DNA of 64,000 nucleotides from DASZHJ01 sp035517495 (GCA_035517495.1 DATIYT010000139.1:1-64000), one strand, 5' to 3'; positions 33,319 through 42,895 are shown, counted from the stretch's first letter. The notes: generated by a model from the letters alone, not told the origin. Numbers and translations are program-made.

Positions 33319-34257
33319 ATGCCCGGTTTCGGTGACGATCAGCGCGACGCCTCGACGGCCGGTCCTGCGGCCCCCGATCCACACCCGTCGCGCACCGCAC
33401 GGGTCGCGCCCGCGACGTGGGGCGTTTTGCGTTCGGCCTTCGGCGCGTGGCTCGCGGACCGAGCGCCCACCATGGGCGCCGCGATCGCGTTCTATACGAC
33501 CTTTTCGCTGGCCCCCATCTTGCTGCTGGTGATCACGATCGCCGGCGTCGTTTTCGGCGAGCGCGCGGCGCGCGGTGCGCTGTTCGATGAGCTGCGCGAT
33601 GTCCTGGGCGCCGACGGCGCTCGGGCGCTCGAAGCAATGATCAAGCACGCCTATCTCGGAGAGGCCGGGCCGGTTGCCACCGCGCTCGGCGCCGCCGCCC
33701 TCATCGCGAGTTCGACCGGAGTGCTGACCGAGCTGCAGGCGGCTCTCAACGTGATCTGGAAAGTGCGGGGACGGCCGGGGATCAGCGTATGGCATTGGGC
33801 GCGCCGCCGGCTGCTTTGCCTGGCGATCATCTTGGTGGGCGGCGCGCTGCTCACCGCCGCGCTCGCGGCGAGCGCCGTCATTCACGCACTCACCGGCTAT
33901 CTGACCGAGCATCAGCTGATAACGCCGCTGATGCTCGAGGCGATCAATCTTTCAGTGACGTTGATGATGACCGTGGTGCTCTTCGCCATGATCTTCAAAA
34001 TTCTGCCGGATGCGAGTGTACGGTGGCGCGAGGTGTGGCTGGGCGCGACGATCACCGCGTTGCTATTCATGATCGGCCGGCACTTCATCGGCCTTTATAT
34101 CGGCAGTAAGCACGTGACCTCGATCTACGGCGCGGCGGGCGCGCTGGGGATCATCCTGATCTGGGTCTACTACTCGACGCAAATCCTGTTGTTCGGTGCC
34201 GAGATCACCAAGGCCTATGCCGACCGGATGAAGGCACCGGCCGCTCCCGCCGAGTGA
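33319..34257 (+). CDS. YihY/RNase BN-like membrane protein
   Basis: A 312-residue inner-membrane protein with about six transmembrane segments, and the family signatures TMGAAIAFYTTFSLAPILLLVI, SSTGVLTELQAALNVIWKV and YGAAGALGIILIWVYYSTQILLFGAEITKAYADR. YihY/UPF0761 proteins were once called RNase BN but have no nuclease activity; their function is unclear. GGAG five bases before the ATG at 33319 sets the start, so the very long upstream frame (from 32665) is an antisense artefact of the Nudix gene. Confidence 0.9.
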   Translation: MPGFGDDQRDASTAGPAAPDPHPSRTARVAPATWGVLRSAFGAWLADRAPTMGAAIAFYTTFSLAPILLLVITIAGVVFGERAARGALFDELRDVLGADGARALEAMIKHAYLGEAGPVATALGAAALIASSTGVLTELQAALNVIWKVRGRPGISVWHWARRRLLCLAIILVGGALLTAALAASAVIHALTGYLTEHQLITPLMLEAINLSVTLMMTVVLFAMIFKILPDASVRWREVWLGATITALLFMIGRHFIGLYIGSKHVTSIYGAAGALGIILIWVYYSTQILLFGAEITKAYADRMKAPAAPAE

Positions 34258-34270
34258 GAACGGTGCCGGC

Positions 34271-34984
34271 CTATTTGCGGCGCTTCAGCCATTCCTGGTA
34301 GCGGGCACGGGCCGCCTCGTTTGGCGGATAAGTTCCGATTACCGGTGCGCCCTTGCCGACCTCTTCGATGACGAACTGCTCCATCCGCTCCTGTTCGGCG
34401 GCGTCGGCGGCCACTTCGCGCGCTAAATGGCGCGGCACGACGATCACGCCCTCGCCGTCGCCGACCAGAATGTCGCCGGGGAAAACCGCGACTCCCCCGC
34501 AGGCGATCGGCAGGTTCGTGTCGACAGCATGGTGACGGGCGAGATTGAGCTGCGGTGCGGGGCCGCCGAAATAGACGGGAAAGCCGAGGCCGGCAATTTC
34601 CGGTGAATCGCGCAAACCGCCGTCGCTCACGAATCCCGCAACGCCGCGCACCTTTAGCCGCGTCATCAATATCGAGCCGCCCGAGGCCGCGCGCGCATCG
34701 CCTCGACAATCCGACACCAACACGTGCCCCGGCGGCACCGATTCGATTGCGACGCGTTGGGGGTGCTTGGGGTCGGCGTATACGCCGGCGTGATCCAAAT
34801 CTTCTCGCGAGGGGATGTAGCGCAGCGTAAAGGCCTCGCCGACCATGGTCTCGGGCCCGAGGCTCAGCGGGCGCACCCCCTGCAATACCGTGTTCCGCAG
34901 GCCCCGCTTCAAGAGCTGAGTCGAGAGCGTCGCGACGCTGCATTGGCGCAGCAACGCCTTGATGTCCTCGGTGATCTTGTCCAT
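34271..34984 (-). CDS. RraA-family protein (4-hydroxy-4-methyl-2-oxoglutarate aldolase-like)
   Basis: A 237-residue soluble protein with the RraA fold: STQLLKRGLRNTVLQGVRPL, RGDARAASGGSILMTRLKVRGVAGFVSDGGLRDSPEI, and a C-terminal EGVIVVPRHLAREVA. The DGGLRDSPEI segment carries the Arg-Asp of the aldolase active site. Family members split oxaloacetate-like C6-C8 keto-acids or are regulators of RNase E. It precedes the ABC operon by 26 bases on the same strand, which suggests a metabolic role linked to the imported compound. Ribosome binding site AAGGAG is present. Confidence 0.9.
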   Translation of the reverse strand: MDKITEDIKALLRQCSVATLSTQLLKRGLRNTVLQGVRPLSLGPETMVGEAFTLRYIPSREDLDHAGVYADPKHPQRVAIESVPPGHVLVSDCRGDARAASGGSILMTRLKVRGVAGFVSDGGLRDSPEIAGLGFPVYFGGPAPQLNLARHHAVDTNLPIACGGVAVFPGDILVGDGEGVIVVPRHLAREVAADAAEQERMEQFVIEEVGKGAPVIGTYPPNEAARARYQEWLKRRK

Positions 34985-35010
34985 GAGGGCTCCTTATGGG
35001 TTGGCGGCAA

Positions 35011-35862
35011 TCATCGCGCGCGCTGCTCCTTCACGCGGGTGACCAATTGCGTCGGGTCGACGAAGCGCAGCGCGATCAACAGCCAGACCAGCGTCGTCAG
35101 CATGTAAACCACCGCCATGGCGTCGACCGATTGCGTCGCTCGCACACCCGCGGCAAAGACCGAGTAGTAGAGCGCCACCACCAGCGTCTGACTGTCGGGG
35201 CCCGCGGTCAAGAAGGTGAGCTCGAAGAGGGCCAAGGTGCGCACCAATACCAGCAGCGCGGCGGCGAGAATGCCCGGCGCCAGAATCGGAACGAGCACGT
35301 AGATGAAGGTTCGAAACGTCCCGGCGCCGAACACGCGTGCGGCCTGTTCGAGGCGCGGATCGATCTGCTCGATGAACGGGGTCATGGTGAGAACCACGAA
35401 CGGCACCGCGGGCACCAGATTTGCCAATATGACGCCGGCAAGCGTTCCGCCGAGCCCGACCTTGTACATGACGGTCGCGAGCGGAATCCCGTAAGTGATG
35501 GTGGGGACCAGAAGCGGCAGGAGAAACAGCAGCACGAACCATCGCTTGCCCGGAAATTGCCGGCGCGCCAGCGCATAGGCCGCGGGCACGCCGAGGAGGA
35601 TCGACGTCGCGACCACCACCAGCGTCACTTCCGTGGTCACGATCAGCAGATAGTCGAGCTGGAATTCATCCCAGGCGCTGCCGTACCAGCGCGTGGTGAA
35701 GCCAGCGGGAAGCCAAGTGCCGAACCAGCGCGTGCCGAACGAGCTCACCACCACGGACGCAATAATGCCGAAGACGTTCAGCAGAAAGAAACTCATGGCG
35801 CCCCACACCAGGCACGACCATAGCCGCGCGAGCGCCCGGTTATAGCGGCGCGGCGCCATCAT
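35011..35862 (-). CDS. ABC transporter permease (spermidine/putrescine/iron-type, second permease)
   Basis: A 283-residue permease with six transmembrane segments and the EAA loop IEQIDPRLEQAARVFGAGTFRTFIYVLVPIL. It overlaps the first permease by four bases (ATGA), so the two are co-translated. With the ATPase and binding protein it forms one importer of the type that carries polyamines, opines or ferric ions, whose ligand is unknown. Confidence 0.93.
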   Translation of the reverse strand: MMAPRRYNRALARLWSCLVWGAMSFFLLNVFGIIASVVVSSFGTRWFGTWLPAGFTTRWYGSAWDEFQLDYLLIVTTEVTLVVVATSILLGVPAAYALARRQFPGKRWFVLLFLLPLLVPTITYGIPLATVMYKVGLGGTLAGVILANLVPAVPFVVLTMTPFIEQIDPRLEQAARVFGAGTFRTFIYVLVPILAPGILAAALLVLVRTLALFELTFLTAGPDSQTLVVALYYSVFAAGVRATQSVDAMAVVYMLTTLVWLLIALRFVDPTQLVTRVKEQRAR

Positions 35863-36749
35863 GCCTTGCCCCCGCCCGCGGGGCCGCGATAAAGCAGACC
35901 GCGTCCGCCCAGCACGGCCGCGACGATCAAGAGCTGGAGGCCGCCCATGATCATCGCGACCGTCGAGGCCATGGAGTAGTCGTAGTCCTCGAATGCCGAT
36001 TGGTAAGCGGCGATCGAGATCACCCGCGTCGGTCCGGCGGGCGCGCCAAGCAGCACGGCGGAGGGGAAAACCGAAAACGCTTGCACGAAGGCGAGGCAAA
36101 AGGTGATTGCGAGACCGGGCGCCAAGAGCGGCAGGTAGATGTGGCGAAACTGCGCCCAGGACGAGGCCCCGAGCGTGGACGCGGCTCGGCCGAGCGACGG
36201 ATCGATCCCCGTCAGGTACGAGAGGATCAGCAAGAAAGCGAACGGATATCCGGTGATCACCAGCGACAGCAGGACGCCCCAATAATTGTGCGTGAGGCGC
36301 ACGGGCGCGGAAACGAGTTGGAGATCGAGCAGGACGCGATTGAGCCAACCCTGCGGTCCCAGGTAAGTCAGCATTCCCTCGGCCACCAGCACCGTTCCCA
36401 AGGTGATCGGCACGACCAGGATCGTCGTCAGCAACCGCTGATAGCGGATCGGATTGCGCATCAGGAACGCGATCGGCACCGATGCACCGACGTTGATCAA
36501 GGTCGCCGGCAGCGCGATCCAGAGCGTGGTGGGGACGGTGTTCCAGAACCGGGAATCGCTGAAGAAGCGCAAATAGTTGGCGAGCCGATCGGTATCCTTG
36601 GCCGGATTGAAGGAAAGCCCGAGGCCATAGAGGAACGGGTAAAGAAAAAGCGCAACCACGAGCAGCGCGGCCGGGACAACCAAAAGCGGCGCCGCATCAA
36701 ATCCGGCTAGCCGCGAGCCGGCCGCGGTTGACTTCGCCGCCGCTTTCAT
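35859..36749 (-). CDS. ABC transporter permease (spermidine/putrescine/iron-type, first permease)
   Basis: A 296-residue permease. The EAA loop is ILSYLTGIDPSLGRAASTLGASSWAQFRHIYLPLLAPG, and transmembrane segments begin with AAPLLVVPAALLVVALFLYPFLYG. It starts within the stop of the ATPase gene (ATGA overlap). The longer frame from 36926 is not used because it lacks a membrane pattern and overlaps the ATPase. Confidence 0.93.
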   Translation of the reverse strand: MKAAAKSTAAGSRLAGFDAAPLLVVPAALLVVALFLYPFLYGLGLSFNPAKDTDRLANYLRFFSDSRFWNTVPTTLWIALPATLINVGASVPIAFLMRNPIRYQRLLTTILVVPITLGTVLVAEGMLTYLGPQGWLNRVLLDLQLVSAPVRLTHNYWGVLLSLVITGYPFAFLLILSYLTGIDPSLGRAASTLGASSWAQFRHIYLPLLAPGLAITFCLAFVQAFSVFPSAVLLGAPAGPTRVISIAAYQSAFEDYDYSMASTVAMIMGGLQLLIVAAVLGGRGLLYRGPAGGGKA

Positions 36750-37870
36750 GAGGCGCGCTGCTCGCCCGGCGTCGCCGCGCCGGCATCGCTCTCGCTCGGG
36801 AAAACCAGCACGCGCTCGGGCGCGACCGAAAGCTGAACTCGCTCCTCCGGCTGTAGGCGCCGCTCGGTGCGGAGATAGAGGATACCCGCGTCGGTCACGA
36901 CATCCACGAGATAGTCGCGGCCGCAATATTCGACTTGGCTGACGGTGCCGGTGATCGCGTTGCGGCTGCTGCCCAGCGCGATCTCCTCCGGCCGGATCGC
37001 CGCCGTGACGCGGCTGCCGAGCGCCGTCGATTGCGGCGAGCCCCGCAATTGTAATCCGCCGCTCGCGAGCTGCGCCGTGCCGCCATCCGTGCCCGTGAGA
37101 TCGAACTCCAGGATATTTCGGTAACCCATGAAGCGCGCAACCAGAAGGTTGGCGGGGCGCCCATAAAGCTCCTCCGGCGTGCCGATCTGCTGCACGACCC
37201 CGTCATGCAGCACGACGATGCGGTCCGCGAGCGAAAGCGCTTCGTCCTGATCATGAGTCACGTAGATCGTGGCGCGCCGCACCTCGTGATGAATGCGCCT
37301 GAGCTCGTGCCGCATTTCCAGACGAAGCTTGGCATCGAGATTGGAGAGCGGCTCGTCCATCAGGATCACCGGCGGGTCGATGACAACGGCGCGCGCGAGC
37401 GCCACCCGCTGCTGCTGTCCCCCCGAAAGCTGGCCCGGCAATTTTTCCGCATGGGCTCCGAGTTGAACCAGTTCGAGCGCGGCGTCCGTCCGCTTGCGAA
37501 TTTCGGCTCGCGGCACGCCGCGCATCTGCAATCCGAAACCGATATTGCGCCGCACGCTCATGTGCGGGAACAAAGCGTAGTTTTGGAACACCATGCCAAA
37601 GCCGCGCTCCTCCGGCCGCAGCACGTCGATGCGCCGCTCATCGAGCCAGATACTGCCGCCAGTGAGTGGCAAGAGCCCCGCAATGCAGTTGAGGGCCGTC
37701 GATTTGCCGCAGCCGGAGGGCCCCAACAGCGCGATGAACTCACCGCGCCGGATCGAGAGGGTGAGCTCGTCGAGCGCGGTCGTCTCGTGGAAGCGACGCG
37801 TGACGCGATCGAGCCGCAGTTCCTCGAAGCCGTGCGAGGGGCTTTCGACGTTAGGGCGTGCTTCGCTCAT
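36746..37870 (-). CDS. ABC transporter ATPase (spermidine/putrescine-type)
   Basis: A 374-residue ATPase: Walker A GPSGCGKS, Q-loop MVFQNYALFPHMS, signature LSGGQQQRVALARA, Walker B VILMDEPLSNLD, and switch His in YVTHDQDEAL. A C-terminal TOBE domain (about residues 280-370) marks it as of the polyamine/iron/sugar type. It would energise the importer of this operon and perhaps also the sugar-type importer at 39170-42337, which has no ATPase. A GTG start at 37885 is possible, but GGAAG favours the ATG at 37870. Confidence 0.93.
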   Translation of the reverse strand: MSEARPNVESPSHGFEELRLDRVTRRFHETTALDELTLSIRRGEFIALLGPSGCGKSTALNCIAGLLPLTGGSIWLDERRIDVLRPEERGFGMVFQNYALFPHMSVRRNIGFGLQMRGVPRAEIRKRTDAALELVQLGAHAEKLPGQLSGGQQQRVALARAVVIDPPVILMDEPLSNLDAKLRLEMRHELRRIHHEVRRATIYVTHDQDEALSLADRIVVLHDGVVQQIGTPEELYGRPANLLVARFMGYRNILEFDLTGTDGGTAQLASGGLQLRGSPQSTALGSRVTAAIRPEEIALGSSRNAITGTVSQVEYCGRDYLVDVVTDAGILYLRTERRLQPEERVQLSVAPERVLVFPSESDAGAATPGEQRAS

Positions 37871-37906
37871 CGCGGTCGCTTCCACGCAGAGGTGTCTCGA
37901 CGACGG

Positions 37907-39097
37907 CTACTTGATCTTGCTGCCGCCGATCTCCTCGTCCCATTTGTGAAATGCCGCGATCAGGTCTTTGCCGAAGAGCGGTGCCACGATCGGGTATTGC
38001 GCCATCAGCTTATCGTATTCAGGCCGACCGAATTGCTTCAGCAGGTCCTGACTCGCCTGCGACGCCATGCTCACCGGCACGCCCTTGATCGCCGGTCCCG
38101 GATAGAAGTAGCCGTCGTCGTAAGTCACGGCCTGCTGCTCGGGCTTCAGCATGAAAGCGATCAGGTCCAGCACGACCGCGAGATGGTCGTTCGAGACGCC
38201 CTTGGGGATCGCCATGTATTGCGCGTCGGAAACCCAAGTGAAGCCCTTGGGTCCCGTCAACAACTGGACCCTGGCGGTCTCGGGGACGGTGCCGAGTGCG
38301 CGCGGGTTGATGTCCCACCCCGCGGTCGATGCGATAATGTCGCGCGAGCCCTCGCCGAGTTCCTTCATGGTGACGCCGGTACCGGAAGGATAATACTCAA
38401 TGCAGCCGTTGAGTTCCTTCAGGAAGGCCCAGGTCTTGTCCCAACCTTTGATCGGATCGCGTGGATCGCTGTCCCCGAGGAGATAGGGGAGGCCCTGCAG
38501 GAAAGTGCGGCCGGGGCCGGAATTGGCGGGACGCGCATAGTAGAATCGGTTGGGATGCGCCTTGCACCACGCAAGCAATTCATCGGTGGTCTTCGGCGGG
38601 TCCTTGACCCGCTCGGGCGCGTATTCGAGCAGCGGGCCCGAGGGCGTATAGACGGTGGTGATGGCAAAGCCGTCAGTCGGCTTTTGCATCGTGAGCGCGC
38701 CGGCACTGTAGTTCTCCATCAAGCCGGGGAATTTGTCGGCGAAGTCCGGCAGCAGCTTGGTCCAGAGGCCCTGCTCGATTCCGGCCGAGATCGCGTCGGT
38801 GCCGCTCAGCACCAGATCGATGTCGACGCGTCCTGCATCCTGCTGCGCCTTGAGCTTGCCCGGCAATTCCGGCGCCGGTGCCTTGGTGAAGACGAAGCGC
38901 GAAACCAGATTCGAGTGGGATTTCTGATAGGCCTCGATGGCCTTTTGGTTAAGCGCGAGCTGACCGCCCACGTCGATGATGTTGATGACCTGAGCCGAGC
39001 TCGGCAGCGGCGGCGCGGCCGCGTGCGCGGCGCCGATCGCGACGGCTATCGTGAGCGCCACTCCGGCAGAGAGGAGAAACGTCTTCGCATGCGCCAT
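37907..39097 (-). CDS. ABC transporter substrate-binding protein (spermidine/putrescine/iron-type)
   Basis: A 396-residue periplasmic protein with signal peptide (MAHAKTFLLSAGVALTIAVAIGAAHA) and the type II binding fold: QVINIIDVGGQLALNQKAIEAYQK, ARVDIDLVLSGTD-like hinge, and the late hydrophobic pair IAFMLKPEQQAVTYD. GGGAGG lies nine bases upstream of the ATG. It is the first gene of the leftward operon SBP-ATPase-permease-permease-RraA, so the solute captured may feed a keto-acid pathway; the ligand cannot be read from sequence. Confidence 0.92.
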   Translation of the reverse strand: MAHAKTFLLSAGVALTIAVAIGAAHAAAPPLPSSAQVINIIDVGGQLALNQKAIEAYQKSHSNLVSRFVFTKAPAPELPGKLKAQQDAGRVDIDLVLSGTDAISAGIEQGLWTKLLPDFADKFPGLMENYSAGALTMQKPTDGFAITTVYTPSGPLLEYAPERVKDPPKTTDELLAWCKAHPNRFYYARPANSGPGRTFLQGLPYLLGDSDPRDPIKGWDKTWAFLKELNGCIEYYPSGTGVTMKELGEGSRDIIASTAGWDINPRALGTVPETARVQLLTGPKGFTWVSDAQYMAIPKGVSNDHLAVVLDLIAFMLKPEQQAVTYDDGYFYPGPAIKGVPVSMASQASQDLLKQFGRPEYDKLMAQYPIVAPLFGKDLIAAFHKWDEEIGGSKIK

Positions 39098-39169
39098 AGC
39101 GTGAGCCTCCCAAAGGTCATTTATGGATAGCGAGCGACAGAGCCTATCTGGATTGTCGTACCTTGTCTC

Positions 39170-40039
39170 TCATCCCTTAACGCCGCCCGCGCCGAGGCCA
39201 GCCACGATCTCGCGCTGAATGACAATGGTCAGAACGAGCGCCGGGAGGGTCACAATCAACGCCGCGGCGGCGAGCGGACCCCATGAGATCTGTTCGAAGG
39301 TGAGAACGTTGTAGACGGCGACCGGCAAGGTTCGGGTTTCGCGTCCCGCGAGCACGACGCCGAAGATGAAATTGTTCCACGAGAAAATAAAGGCGAGGAT
39401 CGCTGCAACCACTATTCCCGGACGCGCCAACGGCAACGCGATGTAGCGGAACGCTTGCCAGAGCGTGCAGCCGTCGATCAGCCCGGCCTCCTCCAACTCC
39501 GGATGCATGGTCTCGAAGAATCCCATCATGACCCATGCAACAATCGGCACCGTGATGACGAGATGGGTGATAATCAGCGGCCAGAGCGTTCCGGTAAGGC
39601 CGAGCGCTTGGAACAGGATGAAAAGCGGAATGAGATAGGAGAGGTTGGGGGTGATGCGCGCGATCAGCACCAGCATGGCGAGGCGATAGGCCTTGGCCTT
39701 GGCGATGCCATAGCCTGCCGGCACGCCCACCAGCAGCGCGAGCAGTGTCGCACTTCCCGTCACGATCAGGCTGTTGACGAGATAGTGGCCGAAGGGGCTC
39801 GCCTCGAAGACACGGCGGAAGTTGTCGAGCGTCGGTGCTTCGGGGATGAAAACCGGCGGAAACGAGATGTTCTCGATCTCGGTCTTGAGCGAGAGCGACA
39901 GCATCCACAGGAACACGAGGACCGCCGGCGAGATCGCGACCGCGACGGCAAAGGTGAGTGCCGCTCTGTGCCGCCAGCGCCGCAATGACGCCGCGAGTGT
40001 CCGGCGCCGCGGCGCCAAGGCCGGCGTCAGCTCGCCCAT
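39170..40039 (-). CDS. ABC transporter permease (sugar-type, MalG-like)
   Basis: A 289-residue permease with six transmembrane segments and the EAA loop MHPELEEAGLIDGCTLWQAFRYIALPLARPG, close to sugar-transport MalG/UgpE proteins. Its start overlaps the preceding permease by 13 bases, so it is co-translated. A 289-residue reading is used; a longer frame to 40315 only adds shadow residues from the neighbouring permease. Confidence 0.92.
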   Translation of the reverse strand: MGELTPALAPRRRTLAASLRRWRHRAALTFAVAVAISPAVLVFLWMLSLSLKTEIENISFPPVFIPEAPTLDNFRRVFEASPFGHYLVNSLIVTGSATLLALLVGVPAGYGIAKAKAYRLAMLVLIARITPNLSYLIPLFILFQALGLTGTLWPLIITHLVITVPIVAWVMMGFFETMHPELEEAGLIDGCTLWQAFRYIALPLARPGIVVAAILAFIFSWNNFIFGVVLAGRETRTLPVAVYNVLTFEQISWGPLAAAALIVTLPALVLTIVIQREIVAGLGAGGVKG

Positions 40040-40971
40040 TGCGTCCTCTGTCGCACATAGAGCAGCGCCAGCGACAGCGCGACGATCAGCACGAAGAAGA
40101 CGACGACCACCGCGGAGGCGTACCCGATGTTGTAGAAAGCGAAGGCCTGAAGATAGAGGAAGATGTTGATGGTCTCCGAAGCCGTGCCGGGACCGCCTTG
40201 CGAGATCACGAAAATGATGTCGAAGGCCTTGACGGCGTCGATGGTTCGGATGATGGCCGCCACCATCAAGAACGGTGCAACCAGAGGCAAAGTGATGTGG
40301 CGAAAGCGCTGCCACGCCGAGGCTCCGTCCAGTTGCGCGGACTCATAGGGTTCACTCGGCAGTGCCGCGAGCCCGCCCAGGACGATCAGCATCACCAGTG
40401 GCGTCCATTGCCAAGTCTCGACCAGCACCAGGCTCGGGATCACGGTTCCGGGATCGAAAACCCAAAGCTGCGCCGGCAGCCCGACGAGGCTTAGCAGATA
40501 GTTCAGCACGCCGAGCTGCGGGTGGAACATCATGGTCCACACGAGGCCCACCGCGACCGGCGTCGCCATCATCGGCAGGATGAATATGCCGCGCAGCAGA
40601 CCGCGCAAGGGAAAACGCTGCTGGAAGATCAGTGCCGCCGAGGTGCCGAGCACCAGCGGCGCCACGACCGCAAGCGCCGTATAGATCAAGGTGCGCAGCA
40701 GCGCCCCTTGAAATCGCTCGTCGACGAAGAGATGGGCATAGTTCGCAAGGCCGACAAACGTCCGAGCCTGCGCGATCTTCCACTCGTGCAGGCTCATGAA
40801 TACCGTGAAAAGCCAGGGGAATATGATCACCGCCGCGACGATGAGCAGGGCCGGGAGAATAAAGAGAGCGTAAGGACGGTGTCGGACGCGGCCCACAATC
40901 GCCCGGCGCCAGGGCGAGCGATGCGCGGCGTGCCCGCTTCCCCGCCGTGAAAGCGCCGCTTCGCTCGCCAT
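40027..40971 (-). CDS. ABC transporter permease (sugar-type, MalF-like)
   Basis: A 314-residue permease. An Arg/His-rich cytoplasmic head precedes about six transmembrane segments, and the EAA loop is SEPYESAQLDGASAWQRFRHITLPLVAPFLM, as in UgpA/MalF. It starts 7 bases after the binding-protein stop. Together with the next permease and the binding protein it makes a sugar-type importer that lacks an ATPase gene in its own operon. Confidence 0.93.
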   Translation of the reverse strand: MASEAALSRRGSGHAAHRSPWRRAIVGRVRHRPYALFILPALLIVAAVIIFPWLFTVFMSLHEWKIAQARTFVGLANYAHLFVDERFQGALLRTLIYTALAVVAPLVLGTSAALIFQQRFPLRGLLRGIFILPMMATPVAVGLVWTMMFHPQLGVLNYLLSLVGLPAQLWVFDPGTVIPSLVLVETWQWTPLVMLIVLGGLAALPSEPYESAQLDGASAWQRFRHITLPLVAPFLMVAAIIRTIDAVKAFDIIFVISQGGPGTASETINIFLYLQAFAFYNIGYASAVVVVFFVLIVALSLALLYVRQRTQWAS

Positions 40972-40978
40972 AGGCGGG

Positions 40979-42337
40979 TCAGGTCTTCTCGGTTCGCTCG
41001 AGCACCGGGCGGAACGCGTCCGTCGCCTTCTTGAGCTCGGTCGCGGGGTCGGCTCCGGAAATCATGTTGGTGAGTGCCACGCCGAAGGTGTCGCGGAACT
41101 CGGTCACGGCGGTGATGTCCGGAAGCCCGGCGCGCGCGATCTTGATCGATTCGATCATGCATTCAAGCCATTCGCGCGGTGCCTTGAGATTGGGCGAGGT
41201 CTTGACCGCTTCATAGGCCGAGGTGCGTCCGGGCGCGCCGAAAGCGCCTTCCAAGTGCAGCTTGTTCATGGCCTTGCCGGTCGCCCATTGGCAATAGAGC
41301 CACGCGGCCTCCTGCTTTTTGCTGAAGCGAGAAATGCCGATGCCGTCGCCGTAAAGCGAAGTGCGGTGCGCCTTGGGGCCGGGCGGCATGACACCGTAAC
41401 CCACCTTGCCGACCACGCGCGATTTGGTGGGGTCCTCGAGTGGAAGCGCGAAGCCGATGCCGTCGAGCCACATCGCTGCCTTGCCCAGCACGAAGGTGGT
41501 TTGGCACTCGTTCCAATTGAACCCGGTGACCCCGGGCGGCGCGCACTCCCGGTTGAGGGTCTGGTAGATCTGCGCCGCGGCAATCGCCTCGGGTCCGTCC
41601 ATGTGCATGGTGAGGTCGGGATCGATGGAGTCGACGCCGTGACCCAGCAGGAATGTCAGGTAAGGCGGCAGATTGGCATTCTTGAGTCCGCGCGCCACCC
41701 AGCCGGCGGACCCGTTCTTGGGGTCATTGAGCTTGTGGGCGACCTCGATGATCTCCGTGTACGATTGCGGATAGGAACCGCCCTTCGCCGCGAACAACTC
41801 CTTGTTCCAGTAGATCACGAAGTAATCGAGGTTGAGCGGCAGCGTGTCGAGCCTGCCGTCTTTTTGCGTCGCGTAGTCGATGGCACCCTTGGCGAAATCG
41901 TCGAAGTCGAAATCGGGATTGGTGAGCTGCGTGTCCTTGATGAACCCGCGCACGTCCACGAGCCACTTGCCCTTGCCATAGAGCTGCTTTTGCACGTGAT
42001 AGGCGACCGTCACCACGTCGAAGCTCGGATTCCCCGATGCGAACTCGATTGCGACCTTCTGGCGGTGCTGCTGCTCGGGTATCTGTTCGGATCCGACGCT
42101 GATGCCCGTCAATTCCTCGAATTCCTTCTCGTGCTTCTGCAGCAACTCGCCGCGGGGGCCGAGCGTGTGCGAGACCTCGATATGCTCGCCCTTGAAGCGC
42201 TTCCAGTCGAAGCCGGATTGCCCCGAAGCCCGCCGCATCAGGATGGCCGGAGCACCGGCGGCGGCAAAACCTGCCGCGCTCGCCTGCAAGAGACCGCGCC
42301 GAGTGATCAACGTCAGTTGTCGATTGCCGCGCTTCAT
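40979..42337 (-). CDS. ABC transporter substrate-binding protein (sugar-type)
   Basis: A 452-residue periplasmic protein with a Tat-type leader (RRGLLQASAAGFAAAGAPAILM). It has the type I sugar-binding pattern: EHIEVSHTLGPRGELLQKHEKEFEELTGI, FDVVTVAYHVQKQLYGK, LPLNLDYFVIYWNKELFAAKGG, then TTFVLGKAAMWLDGIGFALP. Family ligands are oligosaccharides or glycerol phosphate. The ATG at 42337 has a GGAG-like site; a longer frame is rejected. It begins the leftward run of three transport genes. Confidence 0.92.
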   Translation of the reverse strand: MKRGNRQLTLITRRGLLQASAAGFAAAGAPAILMRRASGQSGFDWKRFKGEHIEVSHTLGPRGELLQKHEKEFEELTGISVGSEQIPEQQHRQKVAIEFASGNPSFDVVTVAYHVQKQLYGKGKWLVDVRGFIKDTQLTNPDFDFDDFAKGAIDYATQKDGRLDTLPLNLDYFVIYWNKELFAAKGGSYPQSYTEIIEVAHKLNDPKNGSAGWVARGLKNANLPPYLTFLLGHGVDSIDPDLTMHMDGPEAIAAAQIYQTLNRECAPPGVTGFNWNECQTTFVLGKAAMWLDGIGFALPLEDPTKSRVVGKVGYGVMPPGPKAHRTSLYGDGIGISRFSKKQEAAWLYCQWATGKAMNKLHLEGAFGAPGRTSAYEAVKTSPNLKAPREWLECMIESIKIARAGLPDITAVTEFRDTFGVALTNMISGADPATELKKATDAFRPVLERTEKT

Positions 42338-42558
42338 GGCTGCCGCTCCCTCCACGACATGATTCAAATAGCGGGGCGGCGCTGGCGCCTGGCCCCGCGA
42401 GACCGCATCTCGCGCGCGATTTGGCGAACGGTATTCGCTGCGAAACGAGGGTGTCAACCAGGGCTCGCGTCACCCGCTAGGTCATCTTAGGGTGCGGGAG
42501 CCGTTTGCGAATTGCGCATGCTTGCTGGCATGGTACTTGCGTATCGCTCTTGAAGATT

Positions 42559-42819
42559 ATGCTTGCGATGGACGGATGGAATTTCACTCCTGCACCTTCC
42601 GGCGCGATGTCTCCCGCCTTAGGACATAATCAGGGGCCGCCGCTCGACGAGCCGCCGGGCGTGAGTTGGAGCCACTATTGCTGGCGCCGAGCCCATCGGC
42701 GTGCCTGGAAAACTCCGCCGCGGGAAATAGCCTTGGCGCGCCTGGCGCGCGCCCAAGAATTGGGCATGTCCTACCATGACTATACGGCGGTCATCCTGGA
42801 CCGGGGTTTGTATCTTTGA
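42559..42819 (+). CDS. Small conserved rhizobial protein (GHNQGPPLDEPPG type)
   Basis: An 86-residue protein with a short N-terminal part, the conserved segment GHNQGPPLDEPPG and a Trp/Arg-rich core (HYCWRRAHRRAWKTPPREIALARLARAQELGM, then YHDYTAVILDRG). I recall this segment from many Bradyrhizobium small proteins, often in multiple copies; the function is unknown. The start is uncertain: ATG at 42559 or 42568. It lies between the ABC operon (opposite strand) and the acyl-CoA operon. Confidence 0.75.
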   Translation: MLAMDGWNFTPAPSGAMSPALGHNQGPPLDEPPGVSWSHYCWRRAHRRAWKTPPREIALARLARAQELGMSYHDYTAVILDRGLYL

Positions 42820-42895
42820 GTTTCCCCGCGCCATTTGACCCCGTGCACCCTGCCCGATAGCATCGGGTGTGTTCCTCCCAGAGCGCTGAACTCCC

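Noticed and set aside
37205..39130. 641-codon frame antisense to the ABC ATPase and binding protein
   Set aside because: Frame shadow of high G+C coding sequence; the opposite strand has clear ABC motifs.
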